The notes: generated by a model from the sequence alone, not told the origin. A stretch of 64,000 nt of DNA from Papio anubis (GCF_008728515.1 NC_044996.1:106975467-107039466); one strand, 5' to 3'; shown: positions 34,692-46,742, counted from the first letter of the stretch. Program-made: numbers and translations.

Positions 34692-35060
34692 ATTGTCTAT
34701 CTATTGCTGCACAACAATTTTTTCAAAAACCTAGTGACTTAAAACACCAAACATTTATTATCTCACATGGTTTCTGAGGGTCAGAAAACTGAGAGTAACA
34801 TAGCTGGGTGGTTCTGGCTCAGGGTCTGTCATGAGATTTCACTCAAGCTGTCAGCTGGGGCTATAATCATCTCAAGGCTTGATTTAGGTTGGAAAATCTG
34901 CCTTCAAACTCAAGTCATTGTTGCAGGCCTTGGTTCCTTGCTGGCTGTTGGCTAGAAGCCTCAGTTCCTTGTCATGAGAGTCCGTGTTATGGGCCTGTTC
35001 ATTGGACTCCTCAGAAAATGAAGAGTCATGTAATCCCTTCTTCAGGATATAAATTGACTT
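34692..35060 (-). mobile_element. LTR-type repeat, recurring family, copy 2
   Basis: TATCTATTGCTGCACAACAA, ACATTTATTATCTCACATGG, GGTGGTTCTGGCTCAGGGTC, AGCTGTCAGCTGGGGCTATA, TCAGTTCCTTGTCATGAGAG. Same family and orientation as at 7240 and 58085. Better preserved in its first two-thirds. Confidence 0.6.
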
Positions 35061-36510
35061 GATCATGGTACCTTAAAAAAATTAAGCTCTTGAATCAAGC
35101 TATGTCAGAGATAAAGGTGAAAGACTCTGAATAAGAATGGCCAAGTAGAGAAATACTGGTGGTTGGGGGGCAGGGGTGGAGAACCCCAGTATAAACCACA
35201 CAAACAGATAAAGATTCATAGTTATGAATGTTGACAAATAGAAAAATATTCATTTTGATGATCGTAAAAGGTTTCCAAGTCTCCTCAAGTACTTACAGAC
35301 ACTGCATTATCTATATAATTTATTTAATTATGAGAGAAATACTTGACATAATAAGCCATCCACTATCCTTTATGACTATCTAGAGGTGGGTGATGCCAAG
35401 AGAAATAAAAGGCATGTCCATCAGATTGAGTAAACCTTGCTCTAGCATCAAGGATGATCTAGGTAAAAAATGAGGATGAACATGATTGCCAGGTGTTTGG
35501 GCCACATTCTGCTCTAATTATGAATCTCCTAGGATTATTTTTCCTGCAAGCCCTGAAAATGGTAAAAGGGGCTAACACAGTCACGAATCATTAGGCCCAT
35601 GAGCACTGGAGAAATCAAGTATCCATCCATTGTCTACATGGAGGGGAAAACTTGAAACAATGCAGGCCCTTTGCTCATCCTGTGGGAGTAACTGTGGAAA
35701 GGCTCTGGAATAGAAGAGCAGAACAGGATTTAATCCTTGTGGGCAGAATTCCAATTCCACCCTTCCATTGGCCAGTGGGAAAATTCAAGCACCCTTGCCC
35801 CACTGTTGCATGAAAGGGAAAGTGCATCTCACTTCCAACGCAGTACTCTCTCAATGTGTTATCAGGCAGGGTCAGCATCAGCCATATTCACTTCCTTTCG
35901 GATTTGTCTCTGAGAGTGTCAGACATCAGTCTCCCAAGCTTCAGAGGCATGTGAAGCTGACTGGCCATCTTGAAGCCAATGATGTAACTTCAACATAGAT
36001 GATATCCTAAGGATTGAAAATCATAGCTTTTGCTCCATCCTTTTTGCAAGTTCAGTGCCTCACTCTGGCATGTGAATGTATTTGGAATTTACTGGTTTTC
36101 CTCAACCTTTGGGAACTCAGGCAAAACTGAAAACAAAAAGTTTTACTATTTTATCCTTCTATGCAAGTTCTCTTCCCTAGCAGAATGTGGAATTGAGCTT
36201 ATCAGTAGCAACTCTTATAAAATTTTCCTGGACATCTCACTACTGAAGTTATTGGCTCTCTTTTTTAGTAAATCACAAATGAGCAGTTATTCTTGTCATT
36301 ATATTCTTTGCCACACCTAGCACAAGGCCTCATTCAACAGATGCTCAGTACATGTTTGCCTGAATTGGGCCACCTGCTTTATTTTACATTGATAAAATCA
36401 GTCAGATGTAGATAAAGTGTTAAAATGAATTATATTTGAGGTGTAGAATTAAAATTTAGAACTACTACCTTCCTTTTGAAATAAGAAATGCTTATCTTAA
36501 ATAACCTCCT
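35061..36510. other. Intergenic DNA, nothing recognised except a short MIR end
   Basis: No gene. Around 36310-36365 a short MIR/L2-type 3' end (GCACAAGGCCTCATTCAACA, GATGCTCAGTACATGTTTGC) is visible. Small frames near 35768 and 36030 have no family resemblance. Confidence 0.45.
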
Positions 36511-36817
36511 GGTTGGGCGCAGTGGCTCACGCCTGTAATACCAGCAATTTGGGAGGCTGAAGCGGGTGGATCACCTGAGGATGGGAGTTCGACACCAGCC
36601 TGGCCAACATAGAGAAACCCCGTCTCTACTAAAAATACAAAATTAGCCGGGCGTGATGGCACATGCATGTCATCCCAGCTAGTTGGGAGGCTGAGACAGG
36701 AGAATCACTTGAACCCGGGAGGCGGAATCTGCGGTGAGCCGAGATCATGCCATTGCACTCCAGCCTGGGCAACAAAAGCAAAACTCCATCTGAAACAAAC
36801 AAACAAAGAAACAAAAC
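36511..36817 (+). mobile_element. Alu SINE (AluS-like)
   Basis: Full-length, from GGTTGGGCGCAGTGGCTCAC to a (CAAA)n tail, with both arms and the A-rich linker. Divergence is moderate. Confidence 0.95.
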
Positions 36818-37033
36818 CCTCAGTTTATCAGTTTCAAAAATATGCTCTTACATTTTGATTACCAATTCTTAGATAATCAAGGCAAAATAATTTTCAACAA
36901 GTAATTAAATTATCTTTAGTTATTGGACAACTGTAATTGCCCTTTTAACTTTAAACCTTAGAAACAAAGCTTCTCATTGATTTCATTTTTCTTCAAATTT
37001 GGTATGTTCTATGAACAAAATCAAATAATTTGT

Positions 37034-37045
37034 GATAATTATACT
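37034..37045. repeat. Target-site duplication (left) of JUP-L1 composite
   Basis: GATAATTATACT, identical to 40682-40693, abutting the poly(T) side of the composite insertion. Confidence 0.85.
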
Positions 37046-40000
37046 TTTTGTTTAAACTTTAAGTTCTAGGGTACATGTGCACAACGTGCAGGTTTGTTAC
37101 ATATGTATACATGTGTCATGTTGGTTTGCTGCACCTATTAACTCGTCACTTATATTAGGTTATTTCTCCTAATGCTATCCCTCCCCCATCCCCCCACCCC
37201 ACAACAAGTCCCAGTGTGTGATGTTCCCCGTCCTGTGTCCGAGTGTTCTCATTGTTCAATTCTCACCTATGAGTGAGAACATGCAGTGTTTGGTTTTCTG
37301 TCCTTGTGATAGTTTGCTCAGAATGATGGTTTCCAGCTTCATCCATGTTGCTACAAAGAACATGAACTCATCCTTTTTTATGGCTGCATAGTATTCCATG
37401 GTGTATATGTGCCACATTTTTTTAATCCAGTCTGTCATTGATGGACATTTGGGTTGGTTCCAAGTCTTTGCTATTGTGAATAGTGCCGCAATAAATATAC
37501 GTATGCATGTGTCTTTATGGTCGCATCATTTATAATCCTTTGGGTATATACCCAGTAATGGGATGGCTGGGTCAAATGGTATTTCTAGTTCTAGATCCTT
37601 GAGGAATAGCCACACTGTCTTCCACAATGGTTGAACTAGTTTACACTCCCACCAACAGTATAAAAGCGTTCCAATTTCTCCACATCCTCTCCAGCATCTA
37701 TTGTTTCCTGACTTTTTAATGATCGCCATTCTAACTGATGTGAGATGGTATCTCATTGTGATTTTGATTTGCACTTCTCTTATGACCAGTGATGATGAGC
37801 ATTTTTTCATGTGTCTGTTGGCTGCATAAATGTCTTCTTTTGAAAAGTGTCTGTTCATATCCCTTGCCCACTTTTTGATGGAGTTGTTTGATTTTTTTTC
37901 TTGTAAATTTGTTTAAGTTCTTTATAGATTCTGGATATTAGCCCTTTGTCAGATGGGTAGATTGTAAAACTTTTCTCCCATTCTGTAGGTTGCCTGTTCA
38001 CTCTGATGGTAGTTTCTTTTGATGGGCAGAAGCTCTTTAGTTTAATTAGATCCCATTTGTCTATTTTAGCTTTTGTTGCCATTGCTTTTGGTGTTTTAGT
38101 CATGAAGTCCTTGCCCATGTCTATGTCCTGAATGGTATTGCCCAGGTTTTCTTCTAGGGTTTGTATGGTTTTAGGTCTAACATTTAAGTCTTTAATCCAT
38201 CTTGAATTAATTTTTGTATAAGGTGTAAGGAAGGGATCCAGTTTTAGCTTTCTACATATGGCTAGCCAGTTTTCCCAGCACCATTTATTAAATAGGGAAT
38301 CCTTTCCCCATTTCTTGTTTTTGTCAGGTTTGTCAAAGATCAGATGATTGTAGATGTGTGGTATTATTTCTGAGGCCTCTGTTCTGTTCCATTTGTCCAT
38401 ATATCTGTTTTGGTACCAGTACCGTGCTGTTTTGGTTACTGTAGCCTTGTAGTATAGTCTGAAGTCAGGTAGCATGATGCCTCCAGGTTTGTTATTTTTG
38501 CTTAGGATTGTCTTGGCTATACAGGCTCTTTTTTGGTTCCATATGAAATTTAAAGTAGTTTTTTCCAATTCCGTGAGGAAAGTCATTGGTAGCTTGATGG
38601 CGATGGCATTGAATCTATAAATTACCTTGGGCGCTATGGCCATTTTCATGATATTGATTCTTCCTATCCATGAGCATGGAATGTTCTTCCATTTGTTTGT
38701 GTCCTCTTTTATTTTGTTGAGCAGTGGTTTGTAGTTCTCCTTGAAGAGGTCCTTCATATCCCTTGTAAGTTGGATTCCTAGATATTTATTCTCTTTGTAG
38801 CAATTGCGAATGGGAGTTCACTCATGATTTGGCTGTCTGTTTGTCTGTTATTGTTGTATAAGAATGCTTGTGATTTTTGCACATTGATTTTGTATCCTGA
38901 GATTTTGCTGAAGTTGCTTATTAGCTTAAGGAGATTTTGGGCTAAGACGATGGGGTTTTCTAAATATATGATCATGTCATCTGCAAACAGGGACAATTTA
39001 ATTTCCTCTTTTCCTGATTGAATACCCTTTATTTCTTTCTCTTGCCTGATTGCCCTGGCCAGAACTTCCAACACTATGTTGAATAGGAGTGGTGAAAGAG
39101 GGCATCCCTGTCTTGTGCCAGTTTTCAAAGGGAATGCTTCCAGTTTTTACCCATCCAGTATTATAATACTTGCCGTGGGTTTGTCATAAATAGCTCTTAT
39201 TATTTTGAGATACGTTCCATCTATACCTAGTTTGTTGAGAGTTTTTAGCATGAAGGGCTGTTGAATTTTGTCGAAGGCCTTTTCTGCATCTGTTGAGATA
39301 ATCATGTGGTTTTTGTCTTTGGTTCTGTTTATGTGATGGATTACATTTATTGATTTGTGTCTGTTGAACCGGCCTTGTATCCCAGGGATGAAGCCTACTT
39401 GATCTTAGTGGATGAGCTTTTTGACATGCTGCTGGATTCGGTTTGCCAGTATTTTATTGAGGATTTTCGCATTAATGTTCATCAGGGATATTGGTCTAAA
39501 ATTCTCTTTTTTTGTTGTGTCTCTGCCAGGCTTTGGTATCAGGATGATGCTGGCCTCATAAAATGAGTTAGGGAGGATTCCCTCTTTTTCTATTGATTGG
39601 AATAGTTTCAGAAGGAATGGTACCAGCTCCTCTCTGTTCCTCTGGTAGAATTCGACTGTGAATCTATCTGGTGCTGGACTTTTTTTGGTTGGTACGCTAT
39701 TAATTATTGCCTCAATTTCAGAGCCTGTTATTCGTCTGTGCAGAGATTCAACTTCTTCCTGGTTTAGTCTTGGGAGGGTGTATGTGTCCAGGAATTTATC
39801 CATTTCTTCTAGACTTTCTAGTTTATTTGCACAGAGGTGTTTATAGTATTCTCTGATGGTAGTTTGTATTTCTGTGGGATCGGTGGTGATATCCCCTTTA
39901 TCATTTTTTATTGCATCTATTTGATTCTTCTTTTCTTCTTTATTAGTCTAGCTAGCGGTCTATCAGTTTTGTTGATCTTTTCAAAAAACCAGCTCTTAGA

Positions 40001-40492
40001 TTCATTGATTTTTTGAAGGGTTTTTTTGTGTCTCTATCTCCTTCAGTTCTGCTCTGATCTTAGTTATTTCTTACCTTCTGCTAGCTTTTGAATTTGTTTA
40101 CTCTTGCTTCTCTAGTTCTTTTAATTGTGATGTTAGGGTATTGATTTTAGATCTTTCCTGCTTTCTCTTGTGGGCATTTAGTGCTATAAATTTCCCTCTA
40201 CACACTGTTTTAAATGTGTCCCAGAGATTCTGGTATGTTGTATCTTTGTTCTCATTGGTTTCAAAGAACATCTTTATTTCTGCCTTCATTTCGTTATGTA
40301 CCCAGTAGTCATTCAGGAGCAGGTTGTTCAGTTTCCACATAGTTGTGCGGTTTTGAGTGAGTTTCTTAATCCTGAGTTCTAATTTCATTGCACTGTGGTC
40401 TGAGAGACAGTTTGTTGTGATTTCTGTTCTTTTACATTTGCTGAGGACGGCTTTACTTCCAACTATGCGGTCAATTTTGGAATAAGTGACTA
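37046..40492 (-). mobile_element. 5'-truncated L1PA-type LINE-1 (3' part of the composite)
   Basis: On the minus strand the sequence runs from mid ORF2 to the L1 3' UTR and a short A-rich tail. It begins near ORF2 residues reading TYSKIDRIVGSKAVLSKC, in the linker after the endonuclease domain. The reverse-transcriptase segment follows, with NFRPISLMNINAKIL and the catalytic FADD core (LFADDMIIYLENP), then the C-terminal cysteine-containing region. Reading frames are broken into pieces at about 40388-40098, 39803-39405, 39128-38778, 38757-37855, 37858-37526 and 37438-37256, so it is dead. The 3' UTR ends ACCCTAGAACTTAAAG. The divergence suggests an L1PA subfamily active in early catarrhines. 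Confidence 0.93.
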
Positions 40493-40681
40493 GCGCCCAC
40501 AGGCCTCATCCTCCTCCATGATGCCCTTGCTGCTGACAGAGGGCACGCAGGTGTTGGCGCCCAAGTGGATACCTAAGTCACAGGTGTACGTCTGCTGCCA
40601 CTCAGTCACCTTGATAGGCTGCTCCATCAGGTTCATCACCTCCATCGTGGCTACTGGGGGCACAAAGGAGGAAGTCAGGAA
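40493..40681 (-). pseudogene. JUP: JUP (junction plakoglobin) 5' fragment fused to L1
   Basis: Minus strand: ATG at 40645-40643 opens 51 codons starting MEVMNLMEQPIKVTEW, containing TCVPSVSSKGIMEEDEACGR, then TAG contributed at the join to L1. This is the N-terminus of plakoglobin (gamma-catenin), the desmosome and adherens-junction armadillo protein. In the GSK3/beta-TrCP degron region both serines read Leu (DLGIHL in place of DSGIHS), explicable by CpG decay of TCG codons. Upstream of the ATG the sequence CTTCCTCCTTTGTGCCCCCAG is followed by TAGCCACG, which looks like a polypyrimidine tract plus AG splice acceptor, so the source may have been unspliced JUP RNA. Only 51 of about 745 codons are present. 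No function is expected. Confidence 0.9.
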
Positions 40682-40693
40682 GATAATTATACT
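40682..40693. repeat. Target-site duplication (right) of JUP-L1 composite
   Basis: GATAATTATACT, identical to 37034-37045, abutting the JUP side. The two copies enclose L1 and JUP together, which argues for a single insertion event. Confidence 0.85.
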
Positions 40694-40782
40694 ATTGAAA
40701 GGATAAAATTTAAATTATAGATGGGGGAACATTTACCGACTGTAAGAAAATATTTGCAAATTACGTATTTGATAAAAGTCTT

Positions 40783-41072
40783 GGCCAGGCATGGTGGCTC
40801 ATGCCTGTAATCCCAGCATTTTGGGAGGCTCAGGTGGGTGAATCACCTGAAGTCAGGAGTGCGAGACCAACCTGGCCAATATGGTGAAACCCTGTCTCTA
40901 CTAAAAATGCAAAAATTAGCTGGGCATGTTAGCAGGTGCCTGTGATCCCAGCTACTTGGGAAGCAGATGCAGGAGAATCACTTGAACCTGGGAGGTAGAG
41001 GTTGCAGTGAGCTGAGATCACACCATTGTACTCCAGCCTGGACAACAGAGCGAGACTCTGTCTCAAAAAAAA
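40783..41072 (+). mobile_element. Alu SINE (AluS-like)
   Basis: GGCCAGGCATGGTGGCTCAT to a poly(A) tail, flanked by AAAAGTCTT (40774-40782 and 41073-41081). It lies in the L1M. Confidence 0.95.
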
Positions 41073-41405
41073 AAAAGTCTTGTATGTGGAATATATAGAG
41101 AGCTCTTACAACTCAATAATAAGACAAATAACCTAATTAAAAATGACAAAAAATAGTTGAATAGATATTTCACCAAAAAAGACACACAAATGACTGATAA
41201 GTACATGAAAAGATGCTCAACATATTTAGTCATTAGAGAAATGCAAATAAAAAAACACAATGAGATGTGTATTCACATATACAAGAATAGCTACAATATA
41301 AAAGACGAGACTTTAATAAGTGTTAAGGAGGATGTGGATAAATAGGAACCCTAATACACTGGTGGTGGGAATGTAAAATGATACAGCAACTTTGGAGAAA
41401 GCATC

Positions 41406-41713
41406 GGCCGGGCGCGGTGGCTCAAGCCTGTAATCCCAGCACTTTGGGAGGCCGAGACGGGTGGATCACGAGGTCAGGAGATCGAGACCATCCTGGCTAA
41501 CATGGTGAAACCCCGTCTCTACTAAAAAATACAAAAAACTAGCCGGGCATGGTGGCGGGTGCCTGTAGTCCCAGCTACTTGGGAGGCTGAGGCAGGAGAA
41601 TGGCGTGAACCCGGGAGGCGGAGCTTGCAGTGAGCTGAGATCCGGCCATTGCACTCCAGCCTGGGCGGCAGAGCGAGACTCCGTCTCAAAAAAAAAAAAA
41701 AAAAAAAAAAAAA
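41406..41713 (+). mobile_element. AluY, Old World monkey lineage type
   Basis: Carries GGCTCAAGCCTG, AACTAGCCGGGC, GAGATCCGGCCATTGCAC and GGGCGGCAGAGCGAG. Flanked by AGAAAGCATC (41396-41405 and 41714-41723). Near-consensus and young. Confidence 0.95.
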
Positions 41714-42589
41714 AGAAAGCATCTATTGAAGAAAAATGAGAACAATGTTTACATGAGACTTTTATATAAATGTTCATAGCAGTATTATTTATCATAGCCA
41801 AACCCCAAAACAATCCAAATGCCCATCAACTGAAGAATGAATAAACAAATTGTGGCATACCCATACAATGGAATTTCAGTTGGCAATTAAAAGGAACAAA
41901 ATACTGATACATGCTATGTGGATGAACATCAAAAAATATTTGCTAAGTGAAAGAAGCCAGACACAGAAGACTGCATATTGTATGATTCCATCTATATGAA
42001 ATGCCTAGAATAGGCAAATCTATAGAGACAGAAATTAAGTTGTGGTTGCCTAGGCTGGGAATAAGAATGGAGATCGAAAATGGGCATGAGAGGTCTTACT
42101 GGGGTTATGAAAATGTCCTAAAATTGGATTTGTGTGATGGTTGCAAACTATAAATTTACTAAAAAGAATTTAATTGTATACTTTAAATGAGGCAATTTTA
42201 TGGTATATAAATTAGATTTCAATAAAGCTGTTAAAAAAACATTTAATAATTTAGGTTACAGGCATTCCTTTCTATATTTTGTACTGAATTTTTTCTTATT
42301 TCATTATCAAACTTAAATTTGAGGATATGTTTGTGTATCTTTTGTTAAATTAAGGAATACTTCTTAATTGAAGGAAATTCAGAAAATATATACAAAAAAA
42401 TTATTTCCATAATTCCACTCCCTAAACTAGACACTGTTAGTATTTTAGTGTATACCTTTTGTAGGGGGCATCCGCTAGAGTCCTCATATTCATGGCTGCC
42501 CATTAGCTTTTGGATAATCTTTCTATACGACAGGACCTTGAATTACATCTTTTTTTCCAGAATCGTTTTGTTATAACATTGATGAGAAA

Positions 42590-42880
42590 AAAAAAATGAT
42601 TCCTGGCTGGGGCCACGGTCTGTGTGGAGTTTGCACATTCTCCCCATGTCTGCGTGGGTTTTCTCCAGGTATTCCGGTTTCCTCCCTCATCCCAAAGATG
42701 TGCATGTTGGGTTAATCTGTGTGTCTACATGGCCCCAGTCTGAGTGAATGTGAGTGTGTATGTGAGTGCACTCTGTGATGGGATGGCATCCTGGCCAGCG
42801 TGGGTTCCCATTGGGTACCCTGAGCTGCCGGGATGGCCTCCGGTGACCCACAACTCTGAACTGCAATAACTGGATCTTGC
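42590..42880 (+). mobile_element. Ancient vertebrate-type repeat, unnamed
   Basis: GGTCTGTGTGGAGTTTGCAC, ATTCTCCCCATGTCTGCGTG, GGTTTCCTCCCTCATCCCAA, then a GAGTGTGTATGTGAGTGCAC block and GATGGCATCCTGGCCAGCGT. This ordered set of phrases recurs in many vertebrate genomes as part of an interspersed repeat. I cannot name the family reliably. It is unusually readable for something so old. Confidence 0.5.
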
Positions 42881-45800
42881 TTGTTTTTATTAATCTGTCT
42901 TAAATGTATGTATAGCTCACATCTATTTTAATGTTTAATATTAGACGTGTTTTGGTCTTTATTTAGAATTTTGGTGATGTTTCTGTGACCAGAAATATGC
43001 CATAGGAACCTTGTTTATATCACTCTTGTTTACATCAATCTCATCACTCTTGTTTATATCAATTAGCCTATGGGAAAGTTGGCTTCCTTAGGCATTGTAC
43101 CTAAAGTTTCAGTTTCCAAGAACCTATAGACAACGTTAATTGAGTTTAGGGGATGTGATGGTTTAGAGACCTGTCTGAAAATTCTTGATTCCTCCCATCA
43201 AATGGTGTAGTCTAATCCCCTTTTCCTTGAACCTGGGTGAACATCTGTGGTTACCTCCATGACTGGAATGTGGTGGAAATGATGCTGTGTGATTTCTGAT
43301 CTTATCTTAAAAAAGGCTATATCACTTCTACATAGCTTTCTTTTGGAATACTCACTCTTGAAATTTAGCCACCATGTTGTAAAGAAGCCCAGGCCACATG
43401 GTGTCAAATGCTGACTTCCCAAATATCACCAGAACAACACACTGAAGAGACTAAGTTGAATATATTGCTTAAACTGATACTTCATGGAATCTGAGAGAGT
43501 CTCAGAGCAGGAGGACAAGGTCTGATGCTATATTGAGAGCTGGGAGTTTGGTTTACGAGAGTCTTTCAACACAGGAGCTTGATTAGAATAGGATAAGGAT
43601 CTTAGGATTGGTGGATACTACAAGGTAAGTGTTTTGAGGCTAGAGGCTCAAATAATCTTACAATGTAAACTCTTCTACTGAAGAATGATACAACTTTCAG
43701 GAACTCCTGTAAAAAGCAATAATTTTACTTGCAACTTTTTTCTTTCTGGGCAATAGTCTACTGGAATACTAAAGTTATACTAACAAAGACAATGGAATAG
43801 TAAAGTCAGATTAATGTACACAGTAAGCTGTGTAGGGGTAGACAGTTTGTCTCTTTGTGGACAGGCCACATGTAGGTGTCTGGCCAATGGCCTCAGTTAA
43901 AGTCTCAACCTGAAAGCCATCATCAATCACCAGACATGTGAGTGACTGAGATTTCATGTGATTCTATCCCCAAGCTTACACTGAATGAAACAGATTGTCT
44001 CTTGTTCAAATTTCACATTTGTGAGCAAAATACATGTTGCTTTAAGACATTAAATTTTGGGATGGTGTATGTGTTATGGTTAATTTTAGGTGTCAACTTG
44101 ATGAGATTAAAGAATACTTAAAAACCTGGTAAAGCATTATTTCGGAGTGTGTCTGTGAGGGTGTTTTCAGAAGAGTTTAGCTGTGAGTCAAAATAGACTT
44201 CGTGGAGAAGATCTACCCTCTATGTGGGCAGGTCATCAAATCTACTGGAGGTCCAGAAAGAACAAAGCAGAGAAAAGATGAATGTGTGGATCTGCTAAAG
44301 CTGGGGCACACTATTCCTCTCCTGTACTTAGAAAACAACTCCAGGCTCCTTGGCCTTTGGACTCCAACATAGGAGTATAAACTCAAATTCACAGCCCCAC
44401 TTGCAACTACTGTACAGTGATGTGACCTAGACCCTAGCAATCCAATGCATCCATGTGAGATTGTGGTTTAGAAGGCAGCAATCTTTGGTGCTTCCATTTC
44501 TCCTGGAGATGTGCCTAGCATCTACTGGTACAATGACAGCAGCTTTCTGGTGATTGCAAAGTTGAGTTCCTGCCACAGATGTGGCATAAGGATAGTGGCA
44601 ATGCAGGCTTCCTCTAGCAATCAGTAGCAGTAGTTTATCAAGTCTGTTTTGAGGCATGGTTTCAGGTCTATTCCTGGAAGTTAGGCTTCAAGCTCAATTT
44701 ACCAGGGCTCTGAGAAATTGTGAGAACTATTAATGAATGACTTTTCTACTTAATAACCAACCTGATTGAGAAATTGGTGCCAAAAGAGGTTGCAAGCAAC
44801 AGATTCTCAGGAAAATAAGGGGAAATCTCAGATTTATTACCTCTTCTAATTGTTGTTGATATCTCTAAAAACTCAACCAGTAGTCTAAGACATGCTCAAA
44901 TCAAAGAAATAGCTAATTATTATCTACGCTTATTAGGAATAATGTGCTCATTTTGGGCAAGACTCTGAAGGATCTAGTAGTAGTTGGAATAGAATAATAT
45001 GAAAGCCTTAAATAATTAAAAATTTGCAGTATAGCCTAGCTGCTTCTAGCTGAATTTGGCAGCTTAAAGAAAAGAAAAGCAACCTCAAAGCCTTAATGTC
45101 TTATATCAAGACAAAACCAAAAAATTGTGGAACTTCTACGATTTTATTCAAAGAATCTCTTATCACTTGCAGCCACTGGAGTGAGATAGTTGAAAACAAA
45201 ACTCAAATTTTGAGTCTTGGGCTGCTGCATAAAAACATTGGTTTACCAGATATTTTACATAAAAGTTATATTTGGATTAGGAGAGAGTGGGATCCCAAGA
45301 ATTGAAATGGGGACATATGGCCAGACTCATGTAACTCAGTACCCCAAACCCCGTATAATCTTCCTTTCTCTCCTGGTTAATGAGGCTGTTCCTTCATTCT
45401 TTGAAGACCCTGTAACAACCTTGCTAAGAGTGTTACCTTGAAAAGGTGAGAAAATTCTATTTAGCCCACTACCTCTGATTATTGCAAAACCTAAACTAAA
45501 ATCAGGTCATGGCAGGCTCCAGTTGCCAAATTGCAAATTTACTAATGTATATTGGCTAGAATCATAATAGGTTCAGTGGGTGCTATACTGAGTGAAGGAA
45601 GGACAAAATACTAGATAAGGCTGAGTCCATTGTTTAAGAAGCACTTACCAGGAGATTCTGATTCCATTGTGTTAGGTTAAGATGCTGGGAGTGGTTCCAA
45701 TTGTTTGTTTAGTTGAATTCAATAAGGGGGCCAGAGTAAAAGAAGTTGAGATGCTAAGTTTCTCAGTATGATATATGTGAAGGAATCCAAAGAATTAAAA

Positions 45801-46265
45801 AATTTTGTGGTGGATTTATTATGCATTACTTATTTTACTTATTTACTCATTCAACTCACATCATTTGATAGGTTTAGTAGACCTCTACTTTATACTTGAA
45901 GCTTCTGTCATAATCTTCTGTAGCAGTGTGTAAGATACATAGGTAGTGAACCAAGTTCTCACCCTAACACATAATTAAGTCTAAAAAATGATTAACCATA
46001 ACCCATTACTCATTTCCTGACCTTTTTCAAACACAAAGAAACTCATACATTCTTTCTAAAGACAGAATGCAGGGCACTCGATTTGTGACTAGAGACGGCT
46101 AATGCTTCATGGCCTTGGAAGGTAGTGGGAAAAGTATTCCACATTGCTTTGCTTCCACTGGCCACTTGAAGTAGCAGCCAGTTGTGCTATGTATTAAGTT
46201 ACAGCCTCAAGTTGCATGACACTGCCATGTCCCAATTTGTGAGATCAGTACAAAATTACAAGTTA
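42881..46265. other. Intergenic DNA with two LTR-like stretches; no gene
   Basis: About 43150-43450 (GATTCCTCCCATCAAATGGT, AGAAGCCCAGGCCACATGGT) and about 44075-44460 (ATGGTTAATTTTAGGTGTCA, GGGTGTTTTCAGAAGAGTTT, GGGCAGGTCATCAAATCTAC) resemble common mammalian repeats of LTR or related class that I cannot name. The rest is unassigned AT-rich DNA. Confidence 0.45.
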
Positions 46266-46266
46266 G

Positions 46267-46487
46267 GTCAGTGATTTTCAACTGTGAGTAATTTTGCTCA
46301 CTAGAGAATATTTGGCAATGTCTATAGACATTTCTGATTGTCAAAAGTGGGAGGATACTAACTGACACTTAGTGACTGGAGATCACAAATGCTACTAAAC
46401 ATCCTACGATGCACTGGACAGTTCCCCCCACAACGAAGAATTATCTAGCCCAAAATATCAATAGTGCCAAGGTTGGGAAACCCTGGG
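46267..46487 (+). mobile_element. MER20 (hAT-Charlie MITE)
   Basis: CAGTGATTTTCAACTGTGAG, ATATTTGGCAATGTCTATAG, AACATCCTACGATGCACTGG, AATAGTGCCAAGGTTGGGAA, terminal CCCTG. Plus orientation; relative of the copy at 16610. Confidence 0.9.
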
Positions 46488-46544
46488 TTAGGTGTATATA
46501 AAATATGTACTGGAAATAGAGGTTGAACAGCCCTGCCATCTTAC

Positions 46545-46742
46545 ATATGGAGTATGAGTCAGCAAACATTTTTTTAAAGTGCCGGATGGTAAATATTTTA
46601 GGCTTTGTGGGTCATAAGGTCTCTGTTGCAACCATAGACAATACTCATAAATGAGAGTGCCTGTGTTCCAATAAAACTTTATTTACAGAAACAGGTTATA
46701 GGTTAGATCTGGCCTGCAGGCAATAGTTTGCCAACCCTTGAT
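46545..46742 (+). mobile_element. hAT-Charlie non-autonomous element, copy 3
   Basis: GAGTCAGCAAACATTTTTTT, GGATGGTAAATATTTTAGGC, ATAAAACTTTATTTACAGAA, CAATAGTTTGCCAACCCTTG: same family and orientation as the element at 2608. Confidence 0.8.

Larger units (their letters stand above)
40705..42235 (+). mobile_element. L1M 3' end, host of two Alus
   Basis: Plus-strand L1 ORF2 C-terminal text (GAAAATATTTGCAAATTACG; after the first Alu ATTTAGTCATTAGAGAAATG; ACTGGTGGTGGGAATGTAAA; after the second Alu AATGCCCATCAACTGAAGAA) and a 3' UTR ending AATTAGATTTCAATAAAGCT. It is interrupted by Alus at 40783 and 41406. The JUP-L1 composite abuts its 5' end. Confidence 0.88.

Noticed and set aside
37855..38757. 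300-codon frame on the minus strand as a gene
   Set aside because: It is the C-terminal part of L1 ORF2 in a truncated, frameshifted element, not a host gene.
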